Below, piece after piece: positions 1-6,079 of a stretch of 6,850 nucleotides of DNA. Each line of letters starts with the position of its first letter. The first letter of the stretch is position 1. The position numbers and the translations under genes are program-made. The stretch comes from JBFMGS01 sp040752635. Lineage in GTDB: Bacteria; Bacillota; SHA-98; UBA4971. Location: contig JBFMGS010000087.1 in NCBI GenBank assembly GCA_040752635.1, positions 1 to 6,850 of the forward strand, in the 5' to 3' direction. The notes below the pieces were generated by a model. The model did no database searches and was not told where the DNA came from. It saw only the letters and a program-made list of their open reading frames with translations.

Positions 1-638
1 GAACCTTCGGGCTCACTGGGGGCTGCAGGTGCAGGGCCGGACGGCCCGCTGGCGATCACAGCGAAAACCGGGATGCCTGCAAGCGACGCAAGGGCCGCCA
101 CTTTCCTCGCAGGCTCACCCGAGACTACGCCGTCAGGATTGAGGTGAAACCAGCGCGGAGCGACCGCCGAGATGAACCCGAGATGCCTTTCGTAAGACCC
201 CGAGGAACCCTGGCCGTCCGCGTTTCCTGCGTAGTACCCTATAAGGCGTGACACAGGAATCGCAAGGCACTGACCTTCATGTACACGCGGGCTTTCAAGA
301 CGGTTAGCCCGGAGCAGCAACTCTATGGGGACGTTGTAGAGTCTTGCGATCGTCGAAAGAGTGTCGCCCCGCCTCACGATATGGTTGATCTCCGGCTTTG
401 CCTGTCGAGACCGGAGCACAGCGAAGACCTCTCTACCTGCAATGCCGTCTACGCGCAGCCTGTGCGCTTTCTGAAAGCTGCGCAGCGCCTCCGCCGTCAA
501 TATGCCGAAGACGCCATCAGGTTGGCTGGCGTAGTACCCCAAGCACGACAGGCGTTCCTGGAGAAGTGCAACGTCGCGACCTTTCATGCCCGGCCGCAGC
601 GTCCGCCTCCACGGGTTTTCAACCTGAGATGTGCTCAT
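1..638 (-). CDS. Peptidoglycan-binding / LysM / GH18-like spore protein, N-terminal part (3' end outside window)
   Basis: I translated this partial gene by hand from the reverse strand; 212 residues are visible. Residues about 13-75 form a PG_binding_1 domain (RPGMKGRDVALLQERL, then DGVFGILTAEALRSFQ). Residues about 84-130 form a LysM domain (HIVRRGDTLSTIARLYNVP, then LLLRANRL). From about residue 132 the sequence (LIGYYAG, later APRWFHLNPDG and IPVFAVIAS) resembles the first strands of a GH18 barrel, as in YaaH/YdhD-type spore cortex and germination proteins. The catalytic GH18 acid would lie beyond the left edge, so enzymatic activity cannot be judged. A Pro/Ala-rich stretch follows the second strand. 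No signal peptide is visible, as is common for mother-cell spore proteins. The start is the ATG at 638. The frame is open upstream to a stop near 753, and a GTG at 716 would add 26 residues. The sporulation-like promoter at 722-749 would put transcription start near 715, which favours the ATG. The SPOCS gene upstream ends at 748. Confidence 0.85.
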   Translation of the reverse strand, partial: MSTSQVENPWRRTLRPGMKGRDVALLQERLSCLGYYASQPDGVFGILTAEALRSFQKAHRLRVDGIAGREVFAVLRSRQAKPEINHIVRRGDTLSTIARLYNVPIELLLRANRLESPRVHEGQCLAIPVSRLIGYYAGNADGQGSSGSYERHLGFISAVAPRWFHLNPDGVVSGEPARKVAALASLAGIPVFAVIASGPSGPAPAAPSEPEG

Positions 639-721
639 GCGAAATACGGCCCCCGCATCAGCCAAGTTAATGCCGATCAACGCAGTAGGAGCATCTGCCT
701 TCAAATGCAGGCCCACGGTGC

Positions 722-749
722 ATTGTATGCCCTCAACGGGTCTCGTGTT
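722..749 (-). promoter_or_regulatory. Candidate mother-cell sporulation promoter (sigma-E/sigma-K-like) for the LysM/GH18 gene
   Basis: Read on the minus strand, CATACAAT lies at 729-722. This equals the sigma-E -10 consensus and matches most of the sigma-K -10 (CATAnnnTA, with TG in place of TA). AACA lies at 749-746, exactly 16 bp upstream, and fits the sigma-K -35 pattern mACm. The -35 overlaps the stop codon of the upstream SPOCS gene. Transcription would begin about 75 bases before the ATG at 638. The consensus comes from Bacillus; use in this organism is inferred. Confidence 0.45.
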
Positions 750-1461
750 ACCTTACATGGGACGCGGCCCCGGGCCCCCGGGCGCCTCGTGCGCCGCGCC
801 ACGCCGCCTTCAGGCGGCTTGTGAAAGCATAGAGGAGGTGAAGGAACCCCGGAAGGAACCCCGGAAGGAACCGCGACCCAGCGGCCTGGCGGCGGCTGGC
901 GGCCTGTGCGTTGCTCAGGGCTGTAGGGGCCTCAGCCGCTTCAACCGGCGAGGGCTCAACGCCGGTTACAACGTTAAGAACCACCGTTTCGAGGACGATC
1001 GCCTCAACGGAGACGACCGCATCCACAACTATCCTGCTGCCGGAGCGGGATAGCTTTGAGTCTATTCCTCCAACACTAAAGCGCGCTTCTATGCGCATGC
1101 CCCTGCGGAGCCCAGGGATCTCGATGAGCGCCCGGAACTCTTCGCTCCACGGGACCGCCCGGACGTCACCCCCTGACAGGCAGTACGCCCATATAGAGAG
1201 CGTCGCACATGCAAGGCCCGAGCCGTCGAAGACTTCCCACGACGGGTTGAGCGCATCGACAGTCACGCCCACCAACAGCTCCGTAGACGGTGGCATCTCG
1301 CGTGAACACTGCACACCAATCTCGCGCCTGAACTCGCAGGCGACCCTCTCGACGCGTAGCCTCTCCGTGTTTACGACAAGCCCGCTCAACCAGCCCGCCT
1401 CTTCCTGACTCTCCCCGGGACCCGCGTCGCACCACGCGTCGCACCATATGCCGAACCGCAT
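748..1461 (-). CDS. Single-SPOCS (DUF3794-like) small protein
   Basis: This 237-codon frame carries one divergent SPOCS domain over residues about 28-165. Its second half lines up with the repeats of the neighbouring SPOCS proteins: a segment ending PWSEEFRALIEIPGLRRGM matches their PFS...IPG..PGM block, and SGSRIVVDAVVSVEAIVLET matches their SGTLVAQEVLLDVFVKVTET block. SPOCS is the domain of the clostridial coat morphogenetic protein SipL, so a structural coat role is likely. The C-terminal 70 residues are Ala/Pro-rich, then basic, with a small LPGF repeat, and have no recognisable fold. The ATG at 1461 lacks a clear ribosome binding site. A TTG at 1389 (residue 25) has GAGG at 1401-1398 with 8-base spacing and begins just before the domain. 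It is a credible true start giving 213 residues, and would drop the odd WCDAWCDA segment. The gene sits 44 bp downstream of the glycosyltransferase with no terminator between, so the two are probably cotranscribed. Confidence 0.75.
   Translation of the reverse strand: MRFGIWCDAWCDAGPGESQEEAGWLSGLVVNTERLRVERVACEFRREIGVQCSREMPPSTELLVGVTVDALNPSWEVFDGSGLACATLSIWAYCLSGGDVRAVPWSEEFRALIEIPGLRRGMRIEARFSVGGIDSKLSRSGSRIVVDAVVSVEAIVLETVVLNVVTGVEPSPVEAAEAPTALSNAQAASRRQAAGSRFLPGFLPGFLHLLYAFTSRLKAAWRGARGARGPGAASHVR
803..818. repeat. Short GC-rich hairpin inside the 3' end of the single-SPOCS gene
   Basis: A perfect inverted repeat gccgcc-ttca-ggcggc. There is no T-tract on either side, so it is not a standard intrinsic terminator. 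It is the only stable hairpin I noticed near the end of this gene. Confidence 0.4.
841..876. repeat. Tandem 12-base repeat (about 2.7 copies)
   Basis: The unit aaggaaccccgg occurs at 841-852 and 853-864, followed by a third copy with one or two changes (865-876). The length is a multiple of three, so on the minus strand it adds whole codons (FLPG/FLPG) to the C-terminal tail of the single-SPOCS protein without breaking its frame. Confidence 0.85.
1423..1446. repeat. Exact 12-base tandem duplication at the 5' end of the single-SPOCS gene
   Basis: The unit cgcgtcgcacca is present twice without change. On the minus strand it reads as WCDA-WCDA, residues 6-13 of the long form. If the TTG at 1389 is the true start, the duplication lies in the leader and not in the protein. 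Confidence 0.85.
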
Positions 1462-1475
1462 AACGTATAGAATCA

Positions 1476-1504
1476 GTATTCAGGAAAACCAGGCCGTATT
1501 CAGG
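1476..1504. repeat. Direct repeat gtattcagg, 20 bp apart, in the glycosyltransferase/SPOCS spacer
   Basis: Two identical 9-base copies lie at 1476-1484 and 1496-1504, spaced 20 bp start to start (about two helical turns). They occupy most of the 44-bp spacer just upstream of the single-SPOCS gene. The spacing fits a protein-binding site, but a chance repeat is possible. No convincing promoter was found with it; a sigma-K-like TATACGTTA overlapping the ATG lacks a -35. Confidence 0.3.
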
Positions 1505-1505
1505 T

Positions 1506-2507
1506 TCAGAGGACTTGTTTGTAGGCGCTCAGAGTAGCCCTGGCCGCATGCTCCCATGTATAGCGCTCCTCCACGAGCGCCGCCAGAGCAGGGTTTCGCG
1601 GAGCGTGGTAGGCGGCATCCACCGCTTCCCTCACGGAGCCGATATCAGACGGGTCGCAGTACCACGCGAGATCACCGAAGTATTCGCGGGCGGTGCCCCT
1701 GTCGGTCGATACAATGTTGCAGCCCGCCATCGCAGCTTCCAGGCTTGCGAGGCCGGGGGTCTCGAACCAACTGGGCAGCACGTGCACCTTCGCAGCAGCG
1801 TAAGCCGAAGCAATCTGGGATTGGGACATGTACCCGAAGAAGTAATGACACGAATCAGCCTCTTTCTTGCAGGCATCCAGGTAAAAAGGATCGTTGATAG
1901 ACCCTATGAAGACGACCGGCACTCCCAGGCCGCGCGTGGCTTTCACCAGCGCAAGCTGGTTCTTCCGCGGCGAGATTCTGGCGCAGCAAAGCACGAAATC
2001 AGATATCTTGAACTTCGCGACGAACTCGTCAGGCGTCGCGTGATAAAACGCAAGATCCGCTCCATTGGGCACTACCTGGCAAGGTGTAGACACACCCAGG
2101 TCTTCCTGGACCATGCGGGCTTCGCCCGCCGCGTTCGGCAAAAGCACAGACGCAGACGCAGCCACCTTGCGTCGCACGGGATTATCCTCTCGCCAGAACC
2201 TGAGCAGCCAATCCCTTTGACGAGGGTCTTCGTGCATGATGTACTCTTCCGGGTTCCAGTAGATGGGTGACACCACGATAGGCTTGCCCTGTCTAGCAGC
2301 GTTTTCACACTGGGCCGCAGTCTCGGCTACCCTGGTAAGGTTGAACAAATGAACGAGATCGTAGCCCTTGAGGATCAGACCTTTATCGGGGCTGTAGTCC
2401 ACGTCCACCCCGAGCCTGCTCAGCCAACACCTGGTCTCGAGCAATTGCACCGTGTCTCCAGCCGGAAGAACGAAGAGGTCCGGCCTGCTCTGCATGAGCA
2501 CTCGCAT
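1506..2507 (-). CDS. GT4-family glycosyltransferase, complete
   Basis: A 333-residue retaining GT-B glycosyltransferase of the GT4 (Glycos_transf_1) family that would transfer a sugar from a nucleotide-sugar donor; the substrate cannot be read from sequence. Residues 1-145 form the N-terminal Rossmann half, with PAGDTVQL as the acceptor-side loop. VPNGAD (146-151) marks the interdomain region and ARISPRKNQ (176-184) the start of the donor-binding half. FETPGLASLEAAMAGC carries the EX7E signature (Glu249 and Glu257). The C-terminus has the TWEHAA motif also seen in the glycosyltransferase at the right edge. There is no signal peptide or membrane helix, so it is cytoplasmic. Translation probably starts at the ATG at 2507 (or the adjacent ATG at 2510), behind AGGGGG at 2520-2515. 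An in-frame ATG at 2543 lies in the loop of a terminator and is unlikely. Being set among spore-coat-type genes suggests glycosylation of a coat protein or surface glycan, which is inference. Confidence 0.92.
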   Translation of the reverse strand: MRVLMQSRPDLFVLPAGDTVQLLETRCWLSRLGVDVDYSPDKGLILKGYDLVHLFNLTRVAETAAQCENAARQGKPIVVSPIYWNPEEYIMHEDPRQRDWLLRFWREDNPVRRKVAASASVLLPNAAGEARMVQEDLGVSTPCQVVPNGADLAFYHATPDEFVAKFKISDFVLCCARISPRKNQLALVKATRGLGVPVVFIGSINDPFYLDACKKEADSCHYFFGYMSQSQIASAYAAAKVHVLPSWFETPGLASLEAAMAGCNIVSTDRGTAREYFGDLAWYCDPSDIGSVREAVDAAYHAPRNPALAALVEERYTWEHAARATLSAYKQVL

Positions 2508-2513
2508 CATCTT

Positions 2514-2521
2514 GCCCCCTC
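2514..2521 (-). promoter_or_regulatory. Ribosome binding site that fixes the glycosyltransferase start
   Basis: On the minus strand GAGGGGG is followed after 4 and 7 bases by two adjacent ATG codons (2510 and 2507). No such site precedes the in-frame ATG at 2543, which supports the shorter protein. Confidence 0.7.
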
Positions 2522-2527
2522 GCGCTG

Positions 2528-2559
2528 AAAAGGCAGGTATCATTGCTGATACCTGCCTT
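2528..2559 (-). terminator. Rho-independent terminator after the triple-SPOCS gene
   Basis: A perfect 13-bp inverted repeat (2530-2542 with 2547-2559) encloses the 4-base loop ttgc. On the minus strand the hairpin is followed by TTTT then C, with the run overlapping the foot of the stem. It begins 19 bases after the SPOCS stop codon and ends just ahead of the glycosyltransferase ribosome binding site. It should end or attenuate the upstream transcript. I see no clear promoter between it and the glycosyltransferase, so partial readthrough may feed the downstream genes. Confidence 0.8.
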
Positions 2560-2578
2560 CTGTCGTCCGGCCGCAGTA

Positions 2579-4717
2579 CTACGGATCCACTACCACGGCG
2601 ATCTGGGCGAACTGGGTGACCTTTACGTCTATGCGGATCACTATTTTCTCGGTGAAGGTGCCTGTCGCCGGGTCGAACTCAAAGATGATATTCTCGATGA
2701 ACGAGTGATCTTGCTCATCCATTCCCTCACGCACAGGCACGTCGGGGTTGATAGGCGTGACCTCGACCATCTCGCTGAAAGGCAGGTCCTCCGCCAGGTG
2801 ATGCACAAGATTATCGGTTCCTACGAAGAATATCTGCTTGTGCACGACCCCCTGTACTATGACCTTGCCGTTCTTGACAATGGAGCTTATCTCGCTGATC
2901 GTAGCATCCACGTCCACGATTTTTATCGCCGGCAGAGTTTTCGTCTCTTCTATCAGCTTTTGCTTGTTTCCGTGGCCGATCACGAGGTCAGTTGCGATGA
3001 CTGTGCCATACGGCTCAACGACCACTGGTATCTGCTCCTTCTCCGTCACCTTTACGCTCAAGAGAAGGATGATCTTCTGAGTCAGCGTCCCAGTAGCAGG
3101 GTCGAACTCGAACACAAGGTTCTCAACGATGGAGTGATCCTGCGAATCCATGCCTTCCTGCACCGGGAAGTTCGGGTTGAGCGGCGGCACCTCAATGAGG
3201 TCGCTGAAGGGAAGATCCTCGGCGATGTGATGTACAAGATCATCGGTACCAACGAAGAAAACCTGCTTATGCAACGTGCCCTGGACTATGACCTTCCCGT
3301 TCTTGACTATGTGCTTTATCCTCGATATGCGCGGGATGATTTCGACCACCTTAATAGCGGGGATGATCTTCGTCTCCTCGATAAACTTCTGCTTCGTAGC
3401 CTCGCCTACAACCACCGCCGCCTTGATAAACGTGCCGTACGGCGAGATTGCCACCGCGAGTTGCTGTGTTTCCGTGACCTTTACCTCGAGGCGAAGTATG
3501 ATCTTTTGCGTGAGGGTACCTGTAGCCGGGTCGAACTCGAACACGTTATTCTCGATGACTGACAGGTCTCGCTGGTTCATACCCTCTCTCACCGGGTTCG
3601 CCGGGTCGAGCGGCACCACGTCTACCAGTTCACTGAAGTCAATGTCCTCAGCAAGGTGGTGCTCCAGGTCGTCGGTGCCGATGAAGAAGATCTGCTTGTG
3701 CACAGTGCCCTGAACGATGACCTTGCCGTTCTTCACAATCGACCGGACGTTTGTCAACGTTGGCACGATCTCCACTATCTTAATCGCAGGTATAGTCTTC
3801 GTCTCCTCCAGCAGCACCTGCTTCGTGCCGTGGCCGATCACCTTCTCCACCTTGACCGTCGCTTTCTGATCCACGATCTGCATCAGATCAACCATATATG
3901 AGCCTCCTTTCCTGCCCTTCTCAGGGCCTTCGACTAATTGGTTGAGGAAGGCAAGCCTTGCCTTCAACCCATCACCCCTTTTTTGATACTCTTGATACAA
4001 GCGAGATCTCTCTTGCGGCTGCTGATTACCTCGGTTATCCCGGACAGCACTGGGAACCGGCGGGGGTACATGCTTCAGTACACCGCTGGCAAGCAGCGAA
4101 GAGCCCTCACACGCGGCCGTGTCGCTGGGGCACTCGTGCCGAGCCTCGCCCGCTACGCTGTTTGCAGGGAGGCGCTCTGACAGCGGGGCTTTCGTTTCCA
4201 CCTGCTCGTTTGACCTTTCTCGTGGCTCTCCGCGATGGCGGTTTTGCGTGGCCTGTGCGATCTCATGCGATGCCGCCTCTGGACTATCGCAAGGATCGAC
4301 CTGGAGTTGGGCTACAGAGGTCGCATCTCGTGTTAGGGCCAACCTGTCGCTTTCCCACGACAGGCTTGCTGGAAGGAGAAGGCTTCTCTCTCTCCGTTGG
4401 GGAGGGCAAATCGCAGGATTCCCATGGACTATCGGACCGCGATCACCTGTGGCAAGAACAGGCATTCGCGGGCCCATCCCGGATGCGCGATCCGCCAATG
4501 CTTCTCGATGAGTACCGGTGTCGGGCGGGTTGTCAGGCAGGTCCGTGTGTCCGTGCCCACAGGGCACGCCGGGCTCGCGCTCGACAGGCACGCCAGCACC
4601 AGCGCACGATGCGGCGGCTCGCCCGCGCCTGCGCCGGGGCATTGCCGCCCCAAGCCCCAGGACCACCAGGGCGACGGAGGCGATTATGACGAGTGCCCAG
4701 CTTGCCCGTAATATCAT
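2579..4717 (-). CDS. Membrane-anchored triple-SPOCS (DUF3794) protein, with a strong internal start at 3895
   Basis: The frame has 712 codons. Residues about 7-25 form one hydrophobic helix followed at once by RRRRGR. By the positive-inside rule the long C-terminal part should face the cytoplasm. Residues about 35-274 are a polar, Pro/Arg/Glu-rich linker of low predicted structure. Residues 275-712 hold three SPOCS domains, the fold of SipL-type coat morphogenetic proteins, each with KNGKVIVQG, FFxGTD, a HH pair and FEFDPATGT. The ATG at 4717 has AAGGGGA at 4730-4724 with 6-base spacing and a sporulation-like promoter. A second ATG at 3895 (residue 275) has a perfect AGGAGG 7 bases upstream and would give a soluble 438-residue triple-SPOCS protein. 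The locus could therefore make one anchored protein, both forms, or only the short one with the upstream frame open by chance. A terminator follows at 2528-2559. A structural role at the outer forespore membrane is inferred from the family and topology. Confidence 0.8.
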   Translation of the reverse strand: MILRASWALVIIASVALVVLGLGAAMPRRRRGRAAASCAGAGVPVEREPGVPCGHGHTDLPDNPPDTGTHREALADRASGMGPRMPVLATGDRGPIVHGNPAICPPQRRERSLLLPASLSWESDRLALTRDATSVAQLQVDPCDSPEAASHEIAQATQNRHRGEPRERSNEQVETKAPLSERLPANSVAGEARHECPSDTAACEGSSLLASGVLKHVPPPVPSAVRDNRGNQQPQERSRLYQEYQKRGDGLKARLAFLNQLVEGPEKGRKGGSYMVDLMQIVDQKATVKVEKVIGHGTKQVLLEETKTIPAIKIVEIVPTLTNVRSIVKNGKVIVQGTVHKQIFFIGTDDLEHHLAEDIDFSELVDVVPLDPANPVREGMNQRDLSVIENNVFEFDPATGTLTQKIILRLEVKVTETQQLAVAISPYGTFIKAAVVVGEATKQKFIEETKIIPAIKVVEIIPRISRIKHIVKNGKVIVQGTLHKQVFFVGTDDLVHHIAEDLPFSDLIEVPPLNPNFPVQEGMDSQDHSIVENLVFEFDPATGTLTQKIILLLSVKVTEKEQIPVVVEPYGTVIATDLVIGHGNKQKLIEETKTLPAIKIVDVDATISEISSIVKNGKVIVQGVVHKQIFFVGTDNLVHHLAEDLPFSEMVEVTPINPDVPVREGMDEQDHSFIENIIFEFDPATGTFTEKIVIRIDVKVTQFAQIAVVVDP
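2582..3850 (-). repeat. Three tandem SPOCS-coding repeats of 429 bases
   Basis: Equivalent points recur at exact 429-base (143-codon) steps: the segment gaccttgccg or its variant begins at 2861, 3290 and 3719. Units are about 3422-3850, 2993-3421 and 2582-2992, numbered in coding order, with the last slightly short. Long blocks are near-identical in protein (KNGKVIVQG in all three; FEFDPATGT in all three). Linkers between domains differ more. The unbroken period points to internal duplication without later indels. Confidence 0.9.
3903..3927 (-). promoter_or_regulatory. Strong internal ribosome binding site with a small hairpin just upstream
   Basis: On the minus strand a GCCCT-GAGA-AGGGC hairpin (3927-3914, a GNRA-type tetraloop) precedes AAAGGAGG. 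The core AGGAGG at 3908-3903 sits 7 bases before the ATG at 3895. Within the longer frame these bases encode an ordinary-looking Lys/Gly-rich stretch. A site this good, exactly at the domain border, argues for real initiation here. A longer imperfect hairpin (about 3942-3970, core 3947-3965) lies further upstream. Confidence 0.6.
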
Positions 4718-4748
4718 GGCGAGTCCCCTTTCTCGGGCTTCCTCCCTA

Positions 4749-4777
4749 TATCGTATTAGCGGCCAGCAAGAAGTGTG
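4749..4777 (-). promoter_or_regulatory. Candidate sigma-K-like promoter for the triple-SPOCS gene
   Basis: On the minus strand CACA (4777-4774) lies 16 bp upstream of AATACGATA (4757-4749). This fits the Bacillus sigma-K pattern mACm-N16-CATAnnnTA with one mismatch. It sits in the 65-bp spacer after the stop of the upstream SPOCS gene, about 30 bases before the ATG at 4717, leaving room for the ribosome binding site at 4730-4724. Confidence 0.4.
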
Positions 4778-4782
4778 ATTGT

Positions 4783-6021
4783 TTACGGGTTAAAGGTCGC
4801 ATTCACCACCACGGAGAGCGGGACGGGTCCTATCGTGCCATCAACGATCACCAGAAGGGGGATCGTCTCCCTGGTGACGGTAGCCACCCTGGGGCCGGTG
4901 AGATCTGTCACGACGTCGAGCGGAACAGGATTCGGGTTGCTGTCATCCACGACGTCCACGAGGACTTTAGTTTTGGTCACCACCACGCCGGGCCCGATCA
5001 CGTCCACCACGACCTGGAATACCTGCTCTTCAGCCGACTCCACTGTGACGAGAAGGACGACGAGTTGCTGGAGGGTGGTGCCATCNNNNNNNNNNNNNNN
5101 NNNNNNNNNNNNNNNNNNNNNNNNNNNNNNNNNNNNNNNNNNNNNNNNNNNNNNNNNNNNNNNNNNNNNNNNNNNNNNNNNNNNNACGATTCGCTCGGTC
5201 TTGATGGTAGGGCCCTCGCCCGCGGCCAGGACGATCTCTACAGTCTCGGTGACCTTAACGAATACGTCCAGGAGCACCTCTTGCGCCACAAGAGTACCGG
5301 AAGGGTCGAGAGAGAACGCCACGTCCCTGATCTCGGGACGCACCTGCACGTTCATGCCTGGCAGGGCGCCTGGAATCGCTACCATCACAGAGAACGGCGC
5401 CACCACCGCCTGGTGGCGGTTGGCTCCGTCGGTGCCGACAAAGAAGAGTTGTTTTAGGATATTGCCGGTTACCTGCACTTCTCCGGGGATCACGTTAACC
5501 CCGGTGATCTCAGGGGTTGCGCGGATCTCCGTCACCTTGATCGCAGCGGTCTCCAGGGTGACGGTGCCAGCTTCCAGCACCTGCCTGGTGGCCTCTCCAA
5601 CCACGACCTCGGTGATGACCGGAACACCGTTAGGATCCTCAGCGAGATTGAGCTGGACGAAGTCGGTCACGGTTACGTCAATGTCAAGGATGACCTTCTG
5701 GAAGATCTGGTTGCCATCGGGGCTGAGCACGGCAACGATATTGAAGATCCTGGGGTGTACCTGCACAAGCATGCCGGGCTGTGCGCCCGGAACGTCGATA
5801 AGGGCGGAGAAGCGTACCTGCTCGGGGAAATGGTGGACTATGTTGTCCTCACCAACAAAAAAGACCTGTTTTGCAACGATACCCTGGACTATCACCTTGT
5901 TGGGGATCACCTCTACGGTGATGCCCCGGACGTCGGCGCGGATCTCCTTTATCTTGATAGCTCGCATGGGTAGCGTGAACTGCACCTCGGGGCTGCTCGA
6001 CGTTCTTCCTACGGCAGCCAT
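4783..6021 (-). CDS. Multi-domain SPOCS (DUF3794) protein, interrupted by an assembly gap
   Basis: Right of the gap, 278 residues hold two SPOCS domains with a 139-residue period: NKVIVQG...FFVGEDNIVHH (from about residue 41) and GEVQVTG...FFVGTDGANRH (from about residue 180). The usual PFS/RFS, IPG/VPG..PGM and VTVT/VKVTET blocks follow in each. Left of the gap, DGTTLQQLVVLLVTVESAEE matches the end of a third SPOCS domain, followed by about 70 Val-rich residues of unknown fold ending NATFNP. The ATG at 6021 has GGGAGGG six bases upstream and is a firm start. There is no signal peptide or membrane helix. The domains are more diverged from each other than those of the downstream triple-SPOCS gene, and use IPGALPGM-type loops in place of the longer NPxxPVxEGM loop. 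The frame across the N run is arbitrary, so the two ends could differ in frame or, less likely, belong to different genes. A structural coat role is inferred from the family. Confidence 0.8.
   Translation of the reverse strand: MAAVGRTSSSPEVQFTLPMRAIKIKEIRADVRGITVEVIPNKVIVQGIVAKQVFFVGEDNIVHHFPEQVRFSALIDVPGAQPGMLVQVHPRIFNIVAVLSPDGNQIFQKVILDIDVTVTDFVQLNLAEDPNGVPVITEVVVGEATRQVLEAGTVTLETAAIKVTEIRATPEITGVNVIPGEVQVTGNILKQLFFVGTDGANRHQAVVAPFSVMVAIPGALPGMNVQVRPEIRDVAFSLDPSGTLVAQEVLLDVFVKVTETVEIVLAAGEGPTIKTERIXXXXXXXXXXXXXXXXXXXXXXXXXXXXXXXXXXDGTTLQQLVVLLVTVESAEEQVFQVVVDVIGPGVVVTKTKVLVDVVDDSNPNPVPLDVVTDLTGPRVATVTRETIPLLVIVDGTIGPVPLSVVVNATFNP
5086..5185. other. Assembly gap (100 N)
   Basis: Exactly 100 undetermined bases, the conventional filler for a scaffold gap of unknown size. 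It falls inside the third SPOCS domain of the gene around it. Comparison with the preceding domain suggests about 100 residues are missing, whereas 34 codons are shown. Confidence 0.95.
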
Positions 6022-6027
6022 ATCTCG

Positions 6028-6034
6028 CCCTCCC
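6028..6034 (-). promoter_or_regulatory. Ribosome binding site of the multi-SPOCS gene
   Basis: GGGAGGG on the minus strand, six bases ahead of the ATG at 6021. It fixes the start of this gene. Confidence 0.8.
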
Positions 6035-6079
6035 CCGGGTCCCCGCCCCTACGGTACTGCGCGGGAGCCGATCCTACCC

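Noticed and set aside
639..716. 26-residue N-terminal extension of the LysM/GH18 protein from GTG at 716
   Set aside because: It is open in frame but has a poorly spaced ribosome binding site and would begin almost at the predicted transcription start. It is kept only as an alternative.
667..723. Short minus-strand frame starting ATG at 723 behind GAGGG
   Set aside because: It has only 18 codons, stops before the LysM gene start, and overlaps the CATACAAT motif that better explains the sequence.
279..824. A 181-codon open frame on the plus strand
   Set aside because: It is antisense to the clear PG_binding/LysM domains and has no family features.
2508..2543. Upstream ATG at 2543 as glycosyltransferase start
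   Set aside because: It lies in the loop of the terminator hairpin and lacks a ribosome binding site; the ATGs at 2510/2507 follow GAGGGGG.
2543..3562. A 339-codon open frame on the plus strand
   Set aside because: It lies fully antisense to the triple-SPOCS repeats, starts in the terminator loop, and its repetitive His/Leu/Asp-rich translation is a mirror of the real repeats.
2582..3850. CRISPR-like or mobile-element repeat
   Set aside because: The repeats are coding, 429 bases long and in frame with a domain family. No short repeat-spacer array, transposase or terminal inverted repeats were seen anywhere in the window.
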